Assembly (NCBI RefSeq): GCF_023515995.1
Contig: NZ_CP097320.1
Location: forward strand, 2,356,001 to 2,420,000
DNA: 64,000 nt
Direction of reading: 5' to 3'
Source of the DNA: Candidatus Mycobacterium methanotrophicum
Lineage (GTDB): Bacteria > Actinomycetota > Actinomycetes > Mycobacteriales > Mycobacteriaceae
The notes below the pieces were generated by a model. The model was not told the DNA's origin. It searched no databases and saw nothing but the letters and a program-made list of their open reading frames with translations. Shown here in pieces: positions 25,023 through 32,883 of the stretch. Both the position numbers and the translations under genes were made by a program. Position 1 is the first letter of the stretch; each line of letters starts with the position of its first letter.

Positions 25023-26534
25023 ATGCCCGACGTGATCTCGCCGGCGTGGATGGCTTCACCGCCGGAGGTGCACTCGGCGTTGCTGAGCAGCGGCCCCGGG
25101 CCCGGGTCGCTGACGGCCGCGGCCGGCGCGTGGAACTCGTTGAGCACCGGATACGCGTCAGTCGCAGAGGAACTCGCCGCGCTCTTGGCGGCGGTTCAGG
25201 CTGGGGCCTGGGAAGGGCCCAGCGCCGAGCGGTACGTGGCGGCGCACCTGCCCTTTTTGGCGTGGCTGGTGCAGGCCAGCGCCAAAAGCGCTTCGATGGC
25301 GGTCCAGCATGAGGCCGCGGCCACCGCCTACACCGCGGCATTGGCCGCGATGCCGACCTTGCCGGAGCTGGCCGCCAACCATACGGTCCACGGCGTGTTG
25401 CTGGCGACGAATTTCTTTGGCATCAACACGGTTCCGATCGCGCTCAACGAGGCCGACTATGCGCGGATGTGGATCCAGGCCGCCACCACGATGAGCACCT
25501 ATGAAGCGGTCTCCGATGCCGCGGTGGCCTCGGCCCCGCGGACCGATCCGGCCCCGCAGATCGTCAGTTATGCCCGCCCCGCCGATGGCGAGTTCGGTGG
25601 CGGGGGCGATAACGGGATGTTGCCCATCATCGACAATGACGCCGGTGATCCCTACGCCTTGAGTTGGTGGATAAATCGATTGCTCGAAGTTCCCCAAACG
25701 TTGTGGAGAGACGTCGAGTTAATTGCGAAGCATCCGGCCCAGGGGTTCACGCAGCTGTTCGCCGACATCGGGGGACTGGCATCAGACGAGTTCGGCCACG
25801 CGCTCCAAGCCGTCGAGTACTTCCCTCAACTGCTGGCGCTTCCGTTGGCCGTGCCGGCCGCAGCCGCGGGAGGCGTTGCGGGCCTGGGCGGGCTGGCCGG
25901 GATCCAGGTGGAAGCCGCCACGGCGCCCGCCGTGTCGCCGCCCGTACCGACGCCTCAGCCGCACGGTTTGCCGTTGGCGGCGAATAGCCCTGCTGCAATG
26001 GGTTTTTCGACTTCCCCTGGCACCACAACGGCGTCTGCTCCTGCGCCGAGCGCGACCAGTGTGGTCAGTTCGGCGGCGACGCCGACGCCGGCTGGGGGTG
26101 GGGCGGGCTTTGTGCCGCCCTACGCGGTGGGGCCGCCTGGCATCGGAGTCGATTCGGGGATGAATTCGCGCGCCAGCTCCGGCGCCAAGAAGAAGGGATC
26201 CGAGCCGGAGGCTGCCGCGGCAGCCGCTGTCGCGGCAGCCGCGCAGGTACACCGACGGACGCGGCAGCGACGGCGGGCGGCGATGCGCGCGAATGGTCAC
26301 GAATTCATGGAAGCGCATACCAATGTCGATCCAGATTGGGGCGTGCCGGACTCGCCGAGCTCTGATCGGGGCGCTGGGCCACTGGGCTTCGCCGGCACAG
26401 TAGGCAAGGAGACCGCGCCTGCGGCGGCGGGCTTGACCACGCTGGCCGATGATGAATTCGGCAGTGGCCCGCAAATACCGATGCTGCCGAATAGCTGGGA
26501 TCGCGCGGGCAAGCCTGCAGGCTGCCACGAGTAG
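25023..26534 (+). CDS. PPE family protein, PPW subfamily
   Basis: 503 aa. N-terminal PPE domain (residues about 5-170) with the PPE signature ASPPEVHSALL, WxG-like GAWEGPSAERY near 63, and NFFGINTVPIALNEADYARMW near 140. Low-complexity middle; C-terminus has the PPW-subfamily hallmarks GFAGT near residue 460 and PMLPNSW near 490. PPE proteins are ESX substrates that reach the outer layer, several acting in solute or iron uptake. No PE gene lies upstream, unusual for a secreted PE/PPE pair, though PPW members are often solitary. It shares most of its N-domain with the PPE at 32884-34410. Confidence 0.92.
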   Translation: MPDVISPAWMASPPEVHSALLSSGPGPGSLTAAAGAWNSLSTGYASVAEELAALLAAVQAGAWEGPSAERYVAAHLPFLAWLVQASAKSASMAVQHEAAATAYTAALAAMPTLPELAANHTVHGVLLATNFFGINTVPIALNEADYARMWIQAATTMSTYEAVSDAAVASAPRTDPAPQIVSYARPADGEFGGGGDNGMLPIIDNDAGDPYALSWWINRLLEVPQTLWRDVELIAKHPAQGFTQLFADIGGLASDEFGHALQAVEYFPQLLALPLAVPAAAAGGVAGLGGLAGIQVEAATAPAVSPPVPTPQPHGLPLAANSPAAMGFSTSPGTTTASAPAPSATSVVSSAATPTPAGGGAGFVPPYAVGPPGIGVDSGMNSRASSGAKKKGSEPEAAAAAAVAAAAQVHRRTRQRRRAAMRANGHEFMEAHTNVDPDWGVPDSPSSDRGAGPLGFAGTVGKETAPAAAGLTTLADDEFGSGPQIPMLPNSWDRAGKPAGCHE

Positions 26535-26671
26535 AAACGTCAAGGCTGCTACGCGTGTCGCGGAGTGGGCCTATCGGGCACTCGCTTTGCTTGGATCGCG
26601 CGACGAGTTGCGCTGTTCGGCACCTGGTCGGCCGCAAGTTTTAGAATCCGCGGTCCTGTGGTAGTTATCGT

Positions 26672-26686
26672 GGAAAATCATATTCA
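26672..26686. promoter_or_regulatory. Zur-box-like operator upstream of the JmjC operon
   Basis: GGAAAATCATATTCA matches TGAAAATCATTTTCA, the Zur-type palindrome I recall for actinobacteria, at 13 of 15 positions, in an AT-rich island of otherwise GC-rich DNA. It lies 70 bp before the first gene of an operon that ends in a zinc/manganese-type ABC importer. If real, Zur would repress the operon when zinc is plentiful. Confidence 0.5.
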
Positions 26687-26690
26687 TCTC

Positions 26691-26730
26691 AGCCCCGCTC
26701 GGGGCTCGTTGACGGCCTGGAAACCAGGCC
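26691..26730 (+). promoter_or_regulatory. Two stem-loops in the leader of the JmjC operon
   Basis: AGCCCC-GCTC-GGGGCT (26691-26706) and GGCCTGG-AAA-CCAGGCC (26714-26730) are perfect short hairpins between the Zur-like box and the ribosome-binding site (GGAGAG, 26745-26750). They may be leader-RNA structures; no riboswitch family is recognised. Confidence 0.4.
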
Positions 26731-26755
26731 AGGCCGGCAGGGGCGGAGAGCACGT

Positions 26756-27964
26756 GTGATGCAGCAACGCTTTTCGGGCGTCGACGTGGAGCTCTCGTTG
26801 GCCTGGCTGCTTCAGCCGCTCTCCGTCGAAACCTTTCTCGACGAGATCTGGTCTCAAACCCATCACCACGTCAAGCGAGGCTGCCCAGGCTATTTCGATG
26901 GTCTGCTGCCTGGCCCCTCGACGGTCGACGAATTGCTGGAGTTGTTTCGCCGCGAGCCGTCAGCGGTGCGGCTGGTAAAGGGCAGAGACAAAAAGGGCTC
27001 CGACAACTACCGGCTCGTTGATGGCAGCCTCGATGTTGTCGCTATCCGCCGGGAGTTCGCCGACGGCTACACAATCGTGTTGGACGGCGTCGAGCAATAC
27101 GTGCGCGCGGTCGGGGCGTTGGCCCGCTCGATCGAGGTCGAGCTGAACTTTCCAATACAGGTCAACACCTACATCACGCCACCGGCTCAGACCGGGCTGG
27201 CTGCCCACTACGACGACCACGACGTGTTGATCGCGCAGGTCCAGGGCTCCAAAATCTGGCAGTTGTACCTCGGCGCCGACCGCCCGCCGCGCGAGATCCA
27301 GCGTGAGAAGGACAAAGCCGTCGCCATCGCGGGCCTTCCGCCGCCCACCGATTCGCGCCTGGAAGCCGGCGACGTGCTGTACGTGCCACGCGGTCGCGTT
27401 CATTCCGCCGAGACAACCGCAGAGCAATCCATCCACCTGACCGTCGGAATCCACGCACCGACCGTGCTCATGCTCGCCATCGGAGCGCTTTACTCGCAGA
27501 GCTGGCGCGATGACCGGCTGAACGCGCGTGTACCGCCACGGCATCTCGACGATGCCGAGTTGGATGCGACGCTACGCGCTCTGGTGCGGGAAACTGTTGG
27601 AACAGTTGAGGATCCGGGCGCGATGGCTGGTGGTCTGGGTCTACTGGCGGATGTCTTGGTCCGGCGCGGCAGATGCCCGCCAGTCGGAAAGGTCGCGGAC
27701 GCCCACGCACTTGACGGGCAAACGCGGGTGGTGAAGTACCAACCGCTCTATTCGCGCGTGAAAGCCGTTGAGGACGGCGTTGCCCTTCAGTTCGCCGGCT
27801 TGTCCACGACCGCCGCTGCCGACCACGAAGCAGCACTGCGGTTCATCTCCAGGACTACCGAGCCGTTTCGGGTCAGTGAGTTGCCAGGCCTGCGTGCGGC
27901 GCAGCAGACCGACTTGGTCCGAACCCTGATCGTGAGCGGATTTCTCGTCCGGCTGCCCGACTGA
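26756..27964 (+). CDS. JmjC-domain (cupin-like) 2-oxoglutarate/Fe(II) oxygenase, paralogue 1
   Basis: 402 aa, RoxA/YcfD-like architecture: JmjC barrel then a C-terminal winged-helix-like part. Iron ligands are visible as His151 and Asp153 in AHYDDHD and His216 in LYVPRGRVHSAET; the intervening VQGSKIWQLY is typical of ribosomal-oxygenase JmjC proteins. The family hydroxylates protein side chains (for YcfD, an arginine of ribosomal protein L16). First gene of a five-gene co-oriented unit; its stop overlaps the sulfotransferase-like gene by 1 bp. GTG 26756 or ATG 26759 may be the start. A paralogue is at 36117-37394. Confidence 0.8.
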   Translation: MMQQRFSGVDVELSLAWLLQPLSVETFLDEIWSQTHHHVKRGCPGYFDGLLPGPSTVDELLELFRREPSAVRLVKGRDKKGSDNYRLVDGSLDVVAIRREFADGYTIVLDGVEQYVRAVGALARSIEVELNFPIQVNTYITPPAQTGLAAHYDDHDVLIAQVQGSKIWQLYLGADRPPREIQREKDKAVAIAGLPPPTDSRLEAGDVLYVPRGRVHSAETTAEQSIHLTVGIHAPTVLMLAIGALYSQSWRDDRLNARVPPRHLDDAELDATLRALVRETVGTVEDPGAMAGGLGLLADVLVRRGRCPPVGKVADAHALDGQTRVVKYQPLYSRVKAVEDGVALQFAGLSTTAAADHEAALRFISRTTEPFRVSELPGLRAAQQTDLVRTLIVSGFLVRLPD

Positions 27965-28923
27965 TGGAACTCGCTGACCTGGCGCGGTGGACGCCGATCA
28001 GATTCGACCTTTCCGGACCCGTACCGATGGTCGACTGGGCCGATCTTTCGGCGGAACGCTTCGTCGAACCGTTTTTCGACCAGACCGTCGCCCGTTGGGC
28101 CACCGGCCCGCACGCCAAGCCGCTCGTCAGGACCGGACTCGACGCGCTCCTCGCTCTTGATGGCGAGCCGTCGCTCGAGCCGGCGGGCATGATCTTTCAC
28201 CTCCCGCGATGCGGGTCCACGCTGGTGTCCCGACTTCTGGGCACGCTTCCGGGCGTGATCGTCGTGGCCGAGCCGTCCCCGCTCAACGCGCTTCTCGGGC
28301 TCGACCCCGATCGGGTCGAGCCAGCCACACTGGTCCGGTTGGTGCGGCTTTTGGTGCGGGCGCTGGGCAGATGCCGACACGGCGACGAACACCACCTGGT
28401 GCTCAAGTGCACCAGCTGGAACATCCGCCGCCGGGAAATCCTCGCCGCCGCCTTTCCCGACACGCCGTGGGTCTGGGTCCAGCGCGATCCGGCGCGCGTC
28501 CTGGCCTCGCTCCTGGCTACGCCGCCGGGCTGGCTTGGGCTCCAGGCGGTGCCCCCGCAGACTGCGCGGATCTTCGGTCTCGATCCGGTGGCGGTTCCGG
28601 CGAGGGCGCGCGTCGAGTTCGGGGCCCGCGCGCTGGGCGCCATGCTGGCGGCGGCCGCGGTGGACCCTGTAGGGCGCCTGTCGATCGACTACGCCGACCT
28701 GCCCACCGCGACCTGGCAGTGGGTGGCCCCCCATTTCGGGCTTGCGAACGACGCTGCGGCAATCGAACGCATGACCGAAGAGTCCCGGTTCTACTCCAAG
28801 GAAGCAGCGCCCCGGGTCTTTGACGGGAATGCCTCCGAGCGGCGCCTGATGACCGATGCGATGCGTAAGGCCGCCGAGCGCTTCGCCGAGCCCGGCTATC
28901 GCGCGCTCGCATCGCATCAGTAA
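27964..28923 (+). CDS. Sulfotransferase-fold P-loop protein
   Basis: 319 aa. The P-loop HLPRCGSTLVSRLL (residues 79-92) matches the PAPS 5'-phosphosulfate loop, and QRDPARVLAS (173-182) the 3'-phosphate-binding segment of sulfotransferases. The first 70 residues form a separate N-terminal region (FVEPFFDQTVAR). It starts inside the stop of the JmjC gene, so the two are almost certainly translationally coupled and may act on one substrate. Real sulfate transfer is an inference; such proteins also occur beside peptide- or protein-hydroxylase genes where the activity is unknown. Confidence 0.72.
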   Translation: MELADLARWTPIRFDLSGPVPMVDWADLSAERFVEPFFDQTVARWATGPHAKPLVRTGLDALLALDGEPSLEPAGMIFHLPRCGSTLVSRLLGTLPGVIVVAEPSPLNALLGLDPDRVEPATLVRLVRLLVRALGRCRHGDEHHLVLKCTSWNIRRREILAAAFPDTPWVWVQRDPARVLASLLATPPGWLGLQAVPPQTARIFGLDPVAVPARARVEFGARALGAMLAAAAVDPVGRLSIDYADLPTATWQWVAPHFGLANDAAAIERMTEESRFYSKEAAPRVFDGNASERRLMTDAMRKAAERFAEPGYRALASHQ

Positions 28924-29032
28924 AGCGGCTGGCCCGCTCGCGCACCGACACGAGGCCATGGAGTTCCTAATCTCGCGGCCATTGTGGTATTCAAAAGAGA
29001 CGGGACTATTGGCGCCAATTATCGTTTGCGTC

Positions 29033-30004
29033 ATGACATGTTGCCGCCGCTTTCGGCTCACCGCCGCGGTGGTCGTGGCGCTGATCTGCGGTCTGGTCGC
29101 CTGCGGCTCAGAGCGAGGCGGTCAATCGAGATCGACCGCGAGCGCTGGTGCTGTAGCAGCGGCCGGTGGTAGTGCGGCACCGCCGCCGTGTCCGGGCGCA
29201 CCGGTGGACGTTGCGGTCAGTGTCGATCAGTGGGCAGACATTGTCTCTCAGCTCGGCGGCGCATGCGCTCAGGTGAAGACGGTGCTGGTCAGTTCGTCAG
29301 TGGACCCGCACGACTACGAACCGTCACCACGCGACGCGGCGTCGTTTTCCGGTGCGAGACTGATCGTGGTCAACGGCGCGGATTACGATCCCTGGGCATC
29401 AAAGCTGGCGGCGATTTCCGCGCCGGTGGCACCGGTCGTCAGCGCAGCCGAAGTCACGAGAACAGCCGACGGAGCTAACCCGCACCTGTGGTACAGCCCG
29501 TCGGCGGTCACCGCCGTCGCCGACGCGGTCAGCGCCGAGCTGAGCAAGATCGATCCGCGGATGCAGGCGTACTTCACCGGGCGGCGTTCGGCGTTCAGCA
29601 CAACGCTGCAGCCCTACACCCGCCTGATCGACACCATCAAGGTGCACGCTGCAGGCAAGTCCTACGCCGCCACGGAGGGAATCTTCACCTACATGGCCGA
29701 CGCGCTCGGGCTGGTCAACAAGACCCCGCAGGGTTACCAACAGGCCGCGGCCAGCGAATCCGATCCGTCTCCAGCTGACCTTCAAGCGTTCCTTGACGCG
29801 TTGGCCGGCCACCGGATCGATGTGCTGATCTACAACCCGCAGACCGAGGGCTCAATACCCGACCAGATCCGCGTCGCCGCCGAGCGAGCCAATGTCCCGG
29901 TGGTAACCGTTACGGAGACCGTTCCACAAGACCAGACGACATTTGCGGGCTGGCAGGACACCCAACTCACTAAGTTGGCGAAGGCGCTCGGTGTCCCGCT
30001 CTGA
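29033..30004 (+). CDS. Metal ABC transporter substrate-binding lipoprotein (ZnuA/TroA family)
   Basis: 323 aa from ATG 29033, giving a lipoprotein signal with lipobox LVAC at residues 20-23. Cluster A-I metal-binding fold: first His in VDPHDYEPSPRDA, second in ANPHLWYSP, third ligand position occupied by Glu in ATEGIFTYMADALG (Mn-type proteins have Glu, ZnuA has His), and a DVLIYNPQ segment near the fourth. Zinc is suggested by the Zur-like box and manganese by the Glu, so the metal is open. The ATPase gene overlaps by 14 bp. About 110 bp separate it from the sulfotransferase-like gene. Confidence 0.85.
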   Translation: MTCCRRFRLTAAVVVALICGLVACGSERGGQSRSTASAGAVAAAGGSAAPPPCPGAPVDVAVSVDQWADIVSQLGGACAQVKTVLVSSSVDPHDYEPSPRDAASFSGARLIVVNGADYDPWASKLAAISAPVAPVVSAAEVTRTADGANPHLWYSPSAVTAVADAVSAELSKIDPRMQAYFTGRRSAFSTTLQPYTRLIDTIKVHAAGKSYAATEGIFTYMADALGLVNKTPQGYQQAAASESDPSPADLQAFLDALAGHRIDVLIYNPQTEGSIPDQIRVAAERANVPVVTVTETVPQDQTTFAGWQDTQLTKLAKALGVPL

Positions 30005-30776
30005 GGTCCACGCCGATCCCACCGCGCTGCGGTTTTGTGATGTCAGCGCGGTGCGTGGCGGGCGGCTGATCTGGTCGCAGGCCTCCTTCGAGGTGCCCGC
30101 CGGCGGCATCGTTGCGGTCATCGGCGCCAACGGGTCGGGCAAGACAACTCTGCTCCAGATGATTCTCGGTTTGATTCCCGTGCCATCGGGGCAGCTGCGG
30201 GTTTTCGGCCGGCGACCCGGCGCAGACAACCGCATCGGGTACGTCCCTCAGGACTACGCGGCCAGCGCTGGAGAAGCGATCCGCGCTGCCGACGCCGTAC
30301 TGCTGGGCTTGACCGGTCATCATTGGGGGTTGAGGCGGATCACCACCGCGCAACGACGCCAGGTTCGGCAGACCTTGGACGCCGTCGGGGCTGGCGGCTT
30401 CGCTAACAAGCGACTGGCCACACTGTCGGGCGGGCAACGGCAGCGTGTGGCTATCGCCGAGGCGCTGGTGGACTCGCCGCGCATGCTGATCCTCGACGAG
30501 CCCCTGGCTTCGCTGGACCTGCGCAGCCAGCGCGAGATGGTTCTCCTGCTGTCCCGGTTGCACGGCGAACTGGGCATGACCATCCTCGTGGTTGCTCATG
30601 ACCTCAATCCGCTGCTGCCCATCCTGGACAGCGCGATCTATCTGCTCGACAAGCACGCTCACCACGCGCCGATTGCCGACGTGGTCGATGACGTGTTGTT
30701 GACCGATCTCTACGGCACACCCATCCGGGTCACGCACACGCCGCACGGCGAGTTGTTTATGAGGAGTGCTCTGTGA
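29991..30776 (+). CDS. Metal ABC transporter ATP-binding protein (ZnuC-like)
   Basis: 261 aa from GTG 29991, which overlaps the binding-protein gene by 14 bp. Walker A IGANGSGKTT near residue 45, Q-loop VPQDY, signature LSGGQRQRVAIAEAL near 147, Walker B MLILDEP, H-loop VVAHD. Energises import by the permease that follows; the permease GTG overlaps this stop. Confidence 0.93.
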   Translation: MSRSEVHADPTALRFCDVSAVRGGRLIWSQASFEVPAGGIVAVIGANGSGKTTLLQMILGLIPVPSGQLRVFGRRPGADNRIGYVPQDYAASAGEAIRAADAVLLGLTGHHWGLRRITTAQRRQVRQTLDAVGAGGFANKRLATLSGGQRQRVAIAEALVDSPRMLILDEPLASLDLRSQREMVLLLSRLHGELGMTILVVAHDLNPLLPILDSAIYLLDKHAHHAPIADVVDDVLLTDLYGTPIRVTHTPHGELFMRSAL

Positions 30777-31744
30777 CAGCAACTTTCGTGGCGATGCCCA
30801 TTGGCTACCAGAGCGACTGGTGGCCGATCCTTGGGTCTGCGTTCATGCGCCACGCGCTTGTCGGCGGGACGGTTGTGGCATTGGCGGCCGGGCTGCTCGG
30901 ATATTTCATCGTCGTGCGGCGCACCGTCTTTGCTGCCCACGCCTGCGCGCATATCGGGCTGCCTGGAGCCACCGGTGCTGTTCTGCTGGGCCTGCCCCCA
31001 GTGTTGGGGCTCGGCGTGTTTTGCGTCGGCGGGGCCGTCGTCATCGGGTTGCTCGGCAAGCGCGCCGCCGAGCGCGACGTCGCCACCGGGATCACGTTGG
31101 CCTTCGCCACCGGCGTCGGCCTCTTCTTCAACTCGCTGGCGAAGAAAAACTCCAGCACGATGACCAATGTATTGTTCGGTAACCTGCTTGCCATCTCTGC
31201 CGACCAACTCCTTACCTTCGCGGCTCTGCTGTTGCTGCTTGCGGTAAGTGTCGGAATCGCCTACCGGCCGTTGTTGTACAGCTCCATCAATGCCACCGTC
31301 GCCGAAGCCAAAGGCGTCCCCGTGCGTTTCCTGTCGGTCGTGTTCATGGTGCTGCTTGGGCTGGCGGTGACGATGGCCGTGCAAGCCGTGGGCACGCTGT
31401 TGTTATTCGCGCTTCTCATCGCGCCCCCGGCGACGGCCATCATGCTCACGCCGCGGCCGGCTCTTGCGATAGCCATGGCCACCGCCATCAGCGTGACCTC
31501 GGTGTGGCTCGGACTGGCTGCATCGGCGATGTTCAACTTCCCGCCCAGCTTCCTTATCGTCACGATTGCCTGCGGAATCTGGCTGATAGTTTGGCTGACC
31601 GATCGTCGCGTCCGCGGCGCCGCCGAAGCGCTCGACCAACCGGTCCCACCAGACCGCGCCTGGACAGGAGAAAGGCCGCCGATGACGCCTGGCGCCCCAA
31701 CATTGATCGGCCCGGTCAGTAAGAGATCGCGGTCCGGTGGCTGA
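30773..31744 (+). CDS. Metal ABC transporter permease (ZnuB-like)
   Basis: 323 aa with about eight or nine membrane helices and the ABC-3 family core (HALVGGTVVALAAGLLGYFIVVRRTVFAAHA, then HIGLPGATG). Homodimer forms the channel of the metal importer. The C-terminal 40 residues are hydrophilic and proline/arginine-rich. GAGGAG lies 9 nt before GTG 30773. Last intact gene of the putative Zur-controlled unit; followed by a decayed YibE/F gene. Confidence 0.93.
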   Translation: MTATFVAMPIGYQSDWWPILGSAFMRHALVGGTVVALAAGLLGYFIVVRRTVFAAHACAHIGLPGATGAVLLGLPPVLGLGVFCVGGAVVIGLLGKRAAERDVATGITLAFATGVGLFFNSLAKKNSSTMTNVLFGNLLAISADQLLTFAALLLLLAVSVGIAYRPLLYSSINATVAEAKGVPVRFLSVVFMVLLGLAVTMAVQAVGTLLLFALLIAPPATAIMLTPRPALAIAMATAISVTSVWLGLAASAMFNFPPSFLIVTIACGIWLIVWLTDRRVRGAAEALDQPVPPDRAWTGERPPMTPGAPTLIGPVSKRSRSGG

Positions 31745-32719
31745 ACGTCACGCGACGAGCCGGGGCGCGCCAACGCCAAACAGCGCGTCAGCATCTGCCC
31801 TCGATACCGAGCACCGCGGCCCCGACCGGCAAGGGCGCACTCGCATTCGCATTTCCGCACGACCGGTTCTGGTTCGGCAACTCCGCTCGGTCGAATCGCG
31901 GTTCGCGTTGCGGTAGGTCTGCTCGCCGCGCTCGGCGCCGCCGTCGTTGCCGGCGCGGTAATGCTTTGGCCGAGCCAGCAAAAGGTCGACATCCCGCTGC
32001 CGTTCCAAAACGCCGCCGGCGGCGCTGTAATGACAGCCGCGGGACGGGTGCTGTCCAGCGGACCGGGCTACTGCGGTAGTCCGTCGGCCGGAAAGGTCCT
32101 TACTGCGGCCCCGGCGGCGGGCCCGCACGGCCCTGCGCGCTGCACCCAGGCGCTGACCGCGATTGACTCGGGACCTAACACCGGGGCTGCGACGTTGCTG
32201 GAGTTCGGCGAGGGGCCGGGCCAGCCGACGCTGGCGGCCGGCGAGGATGTCCGGCTCATCCGGCAAGTCGATGAGCAGGATATGACGCACTACGCGTTCT
32301 ACCACTACGAGCGAACGTGGTCGCTGCGTACCTGGGCCGGGTGTCCATCCATCACCGGCCTACTGCTTGCTGGGTTCATCATCGGTTCGCTCGGTGTCCT
32401 CAACGACGTCACAGTCACGCAGGCCTCGACAGTCTTCGAGCTGGCCAACCTTGGCGAAAGTCATTCTCGTCGGGCAATCTTCGTCGGCGCCATGCGGGTG
32501 GGGCGCGACCACATCGCCAGCACCGTCTACACGCTGGTGCTCGCCTACGCAGGCAGCGCGCTGCCGCTGCTGTTGTTGTTTTCCGTGGCGAACCGGTCGC
32601 TGGGTGATGTGCTGACGAGCGAGAGCGTGGCGATCGAAATCGTGCGCTCGGCGGTCGGCGGCAACTTCGGCCGGGCCGGCCACGCCGGCGCGGCAGACGG
32701 TCAGTTTGCCCGCGAGTAG
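31745..32719 (+). pseudogene. YibE/F-family membrane protein pseudogene
   Basis: Recognisable segments: an N-terminal AHSHSH motif and helix VAVGLLAALGAAVVAG near 31840-31950, the extracytoplasmic part VDIPLPFQNAAGG, SSGPGYCGSPSAGKVLTA and DSGPNTGAATLLEFGEGPGQPTL, then the C-terminal membrane core FIIGSLGVLNDVTVTQAS and GAMRVGRDHIASTVYTLVLAYAGSALPLLLLFSVANRSLGD. About 120 residues are missing between YHYERTW and AYLGRVS (near 32315), the CATC at 32345 is duplicated causing a frameshift, and the last 25 codons diverge after VRSAVGGN. Clearly inactive. Confidence 0.78.
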
Positions 32720-32745
32720 AACCCGCGTTCCGAAGCCTCGACAAG

Positions 32746-32764
32746 TTAGCTTAGGCGATGCTAA
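32746..32764. promoter_or_regulatory. IdeR-like iron box upstream of the second PPE gene
   Basis: TTAGCTTAGGCGATGCTAA matches the IdeR consensus TTAGGTTAGGCTAACCTAA at 15 of 19 positions. It sits 120 bp before the PPE ATG at 32884, a distance compatible with a promoter between them. In M. tuberculosis, PPE37 is an IdeR-repressed PPE gene. Confidence 0.5.
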
Positions 32765-32883
32765 TGTACGGCGGGCAATCCTGGCATCACGGGAGGGGAC
32801 GGCAGAGGCGTGGAGAGCCGCGACACCGGCACGCTGCCCGGATCGGTGCGAGAGTCCGTTTCCGGTCTGATCGGCGCCCGAGC

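Noticed and set aside
28984..29172. Small ORF upstream of the metal-binding lipoprotein
   Set aside because: Overlaps the lipoprotein signal sequence in another frame; no support as a precursor peptide.
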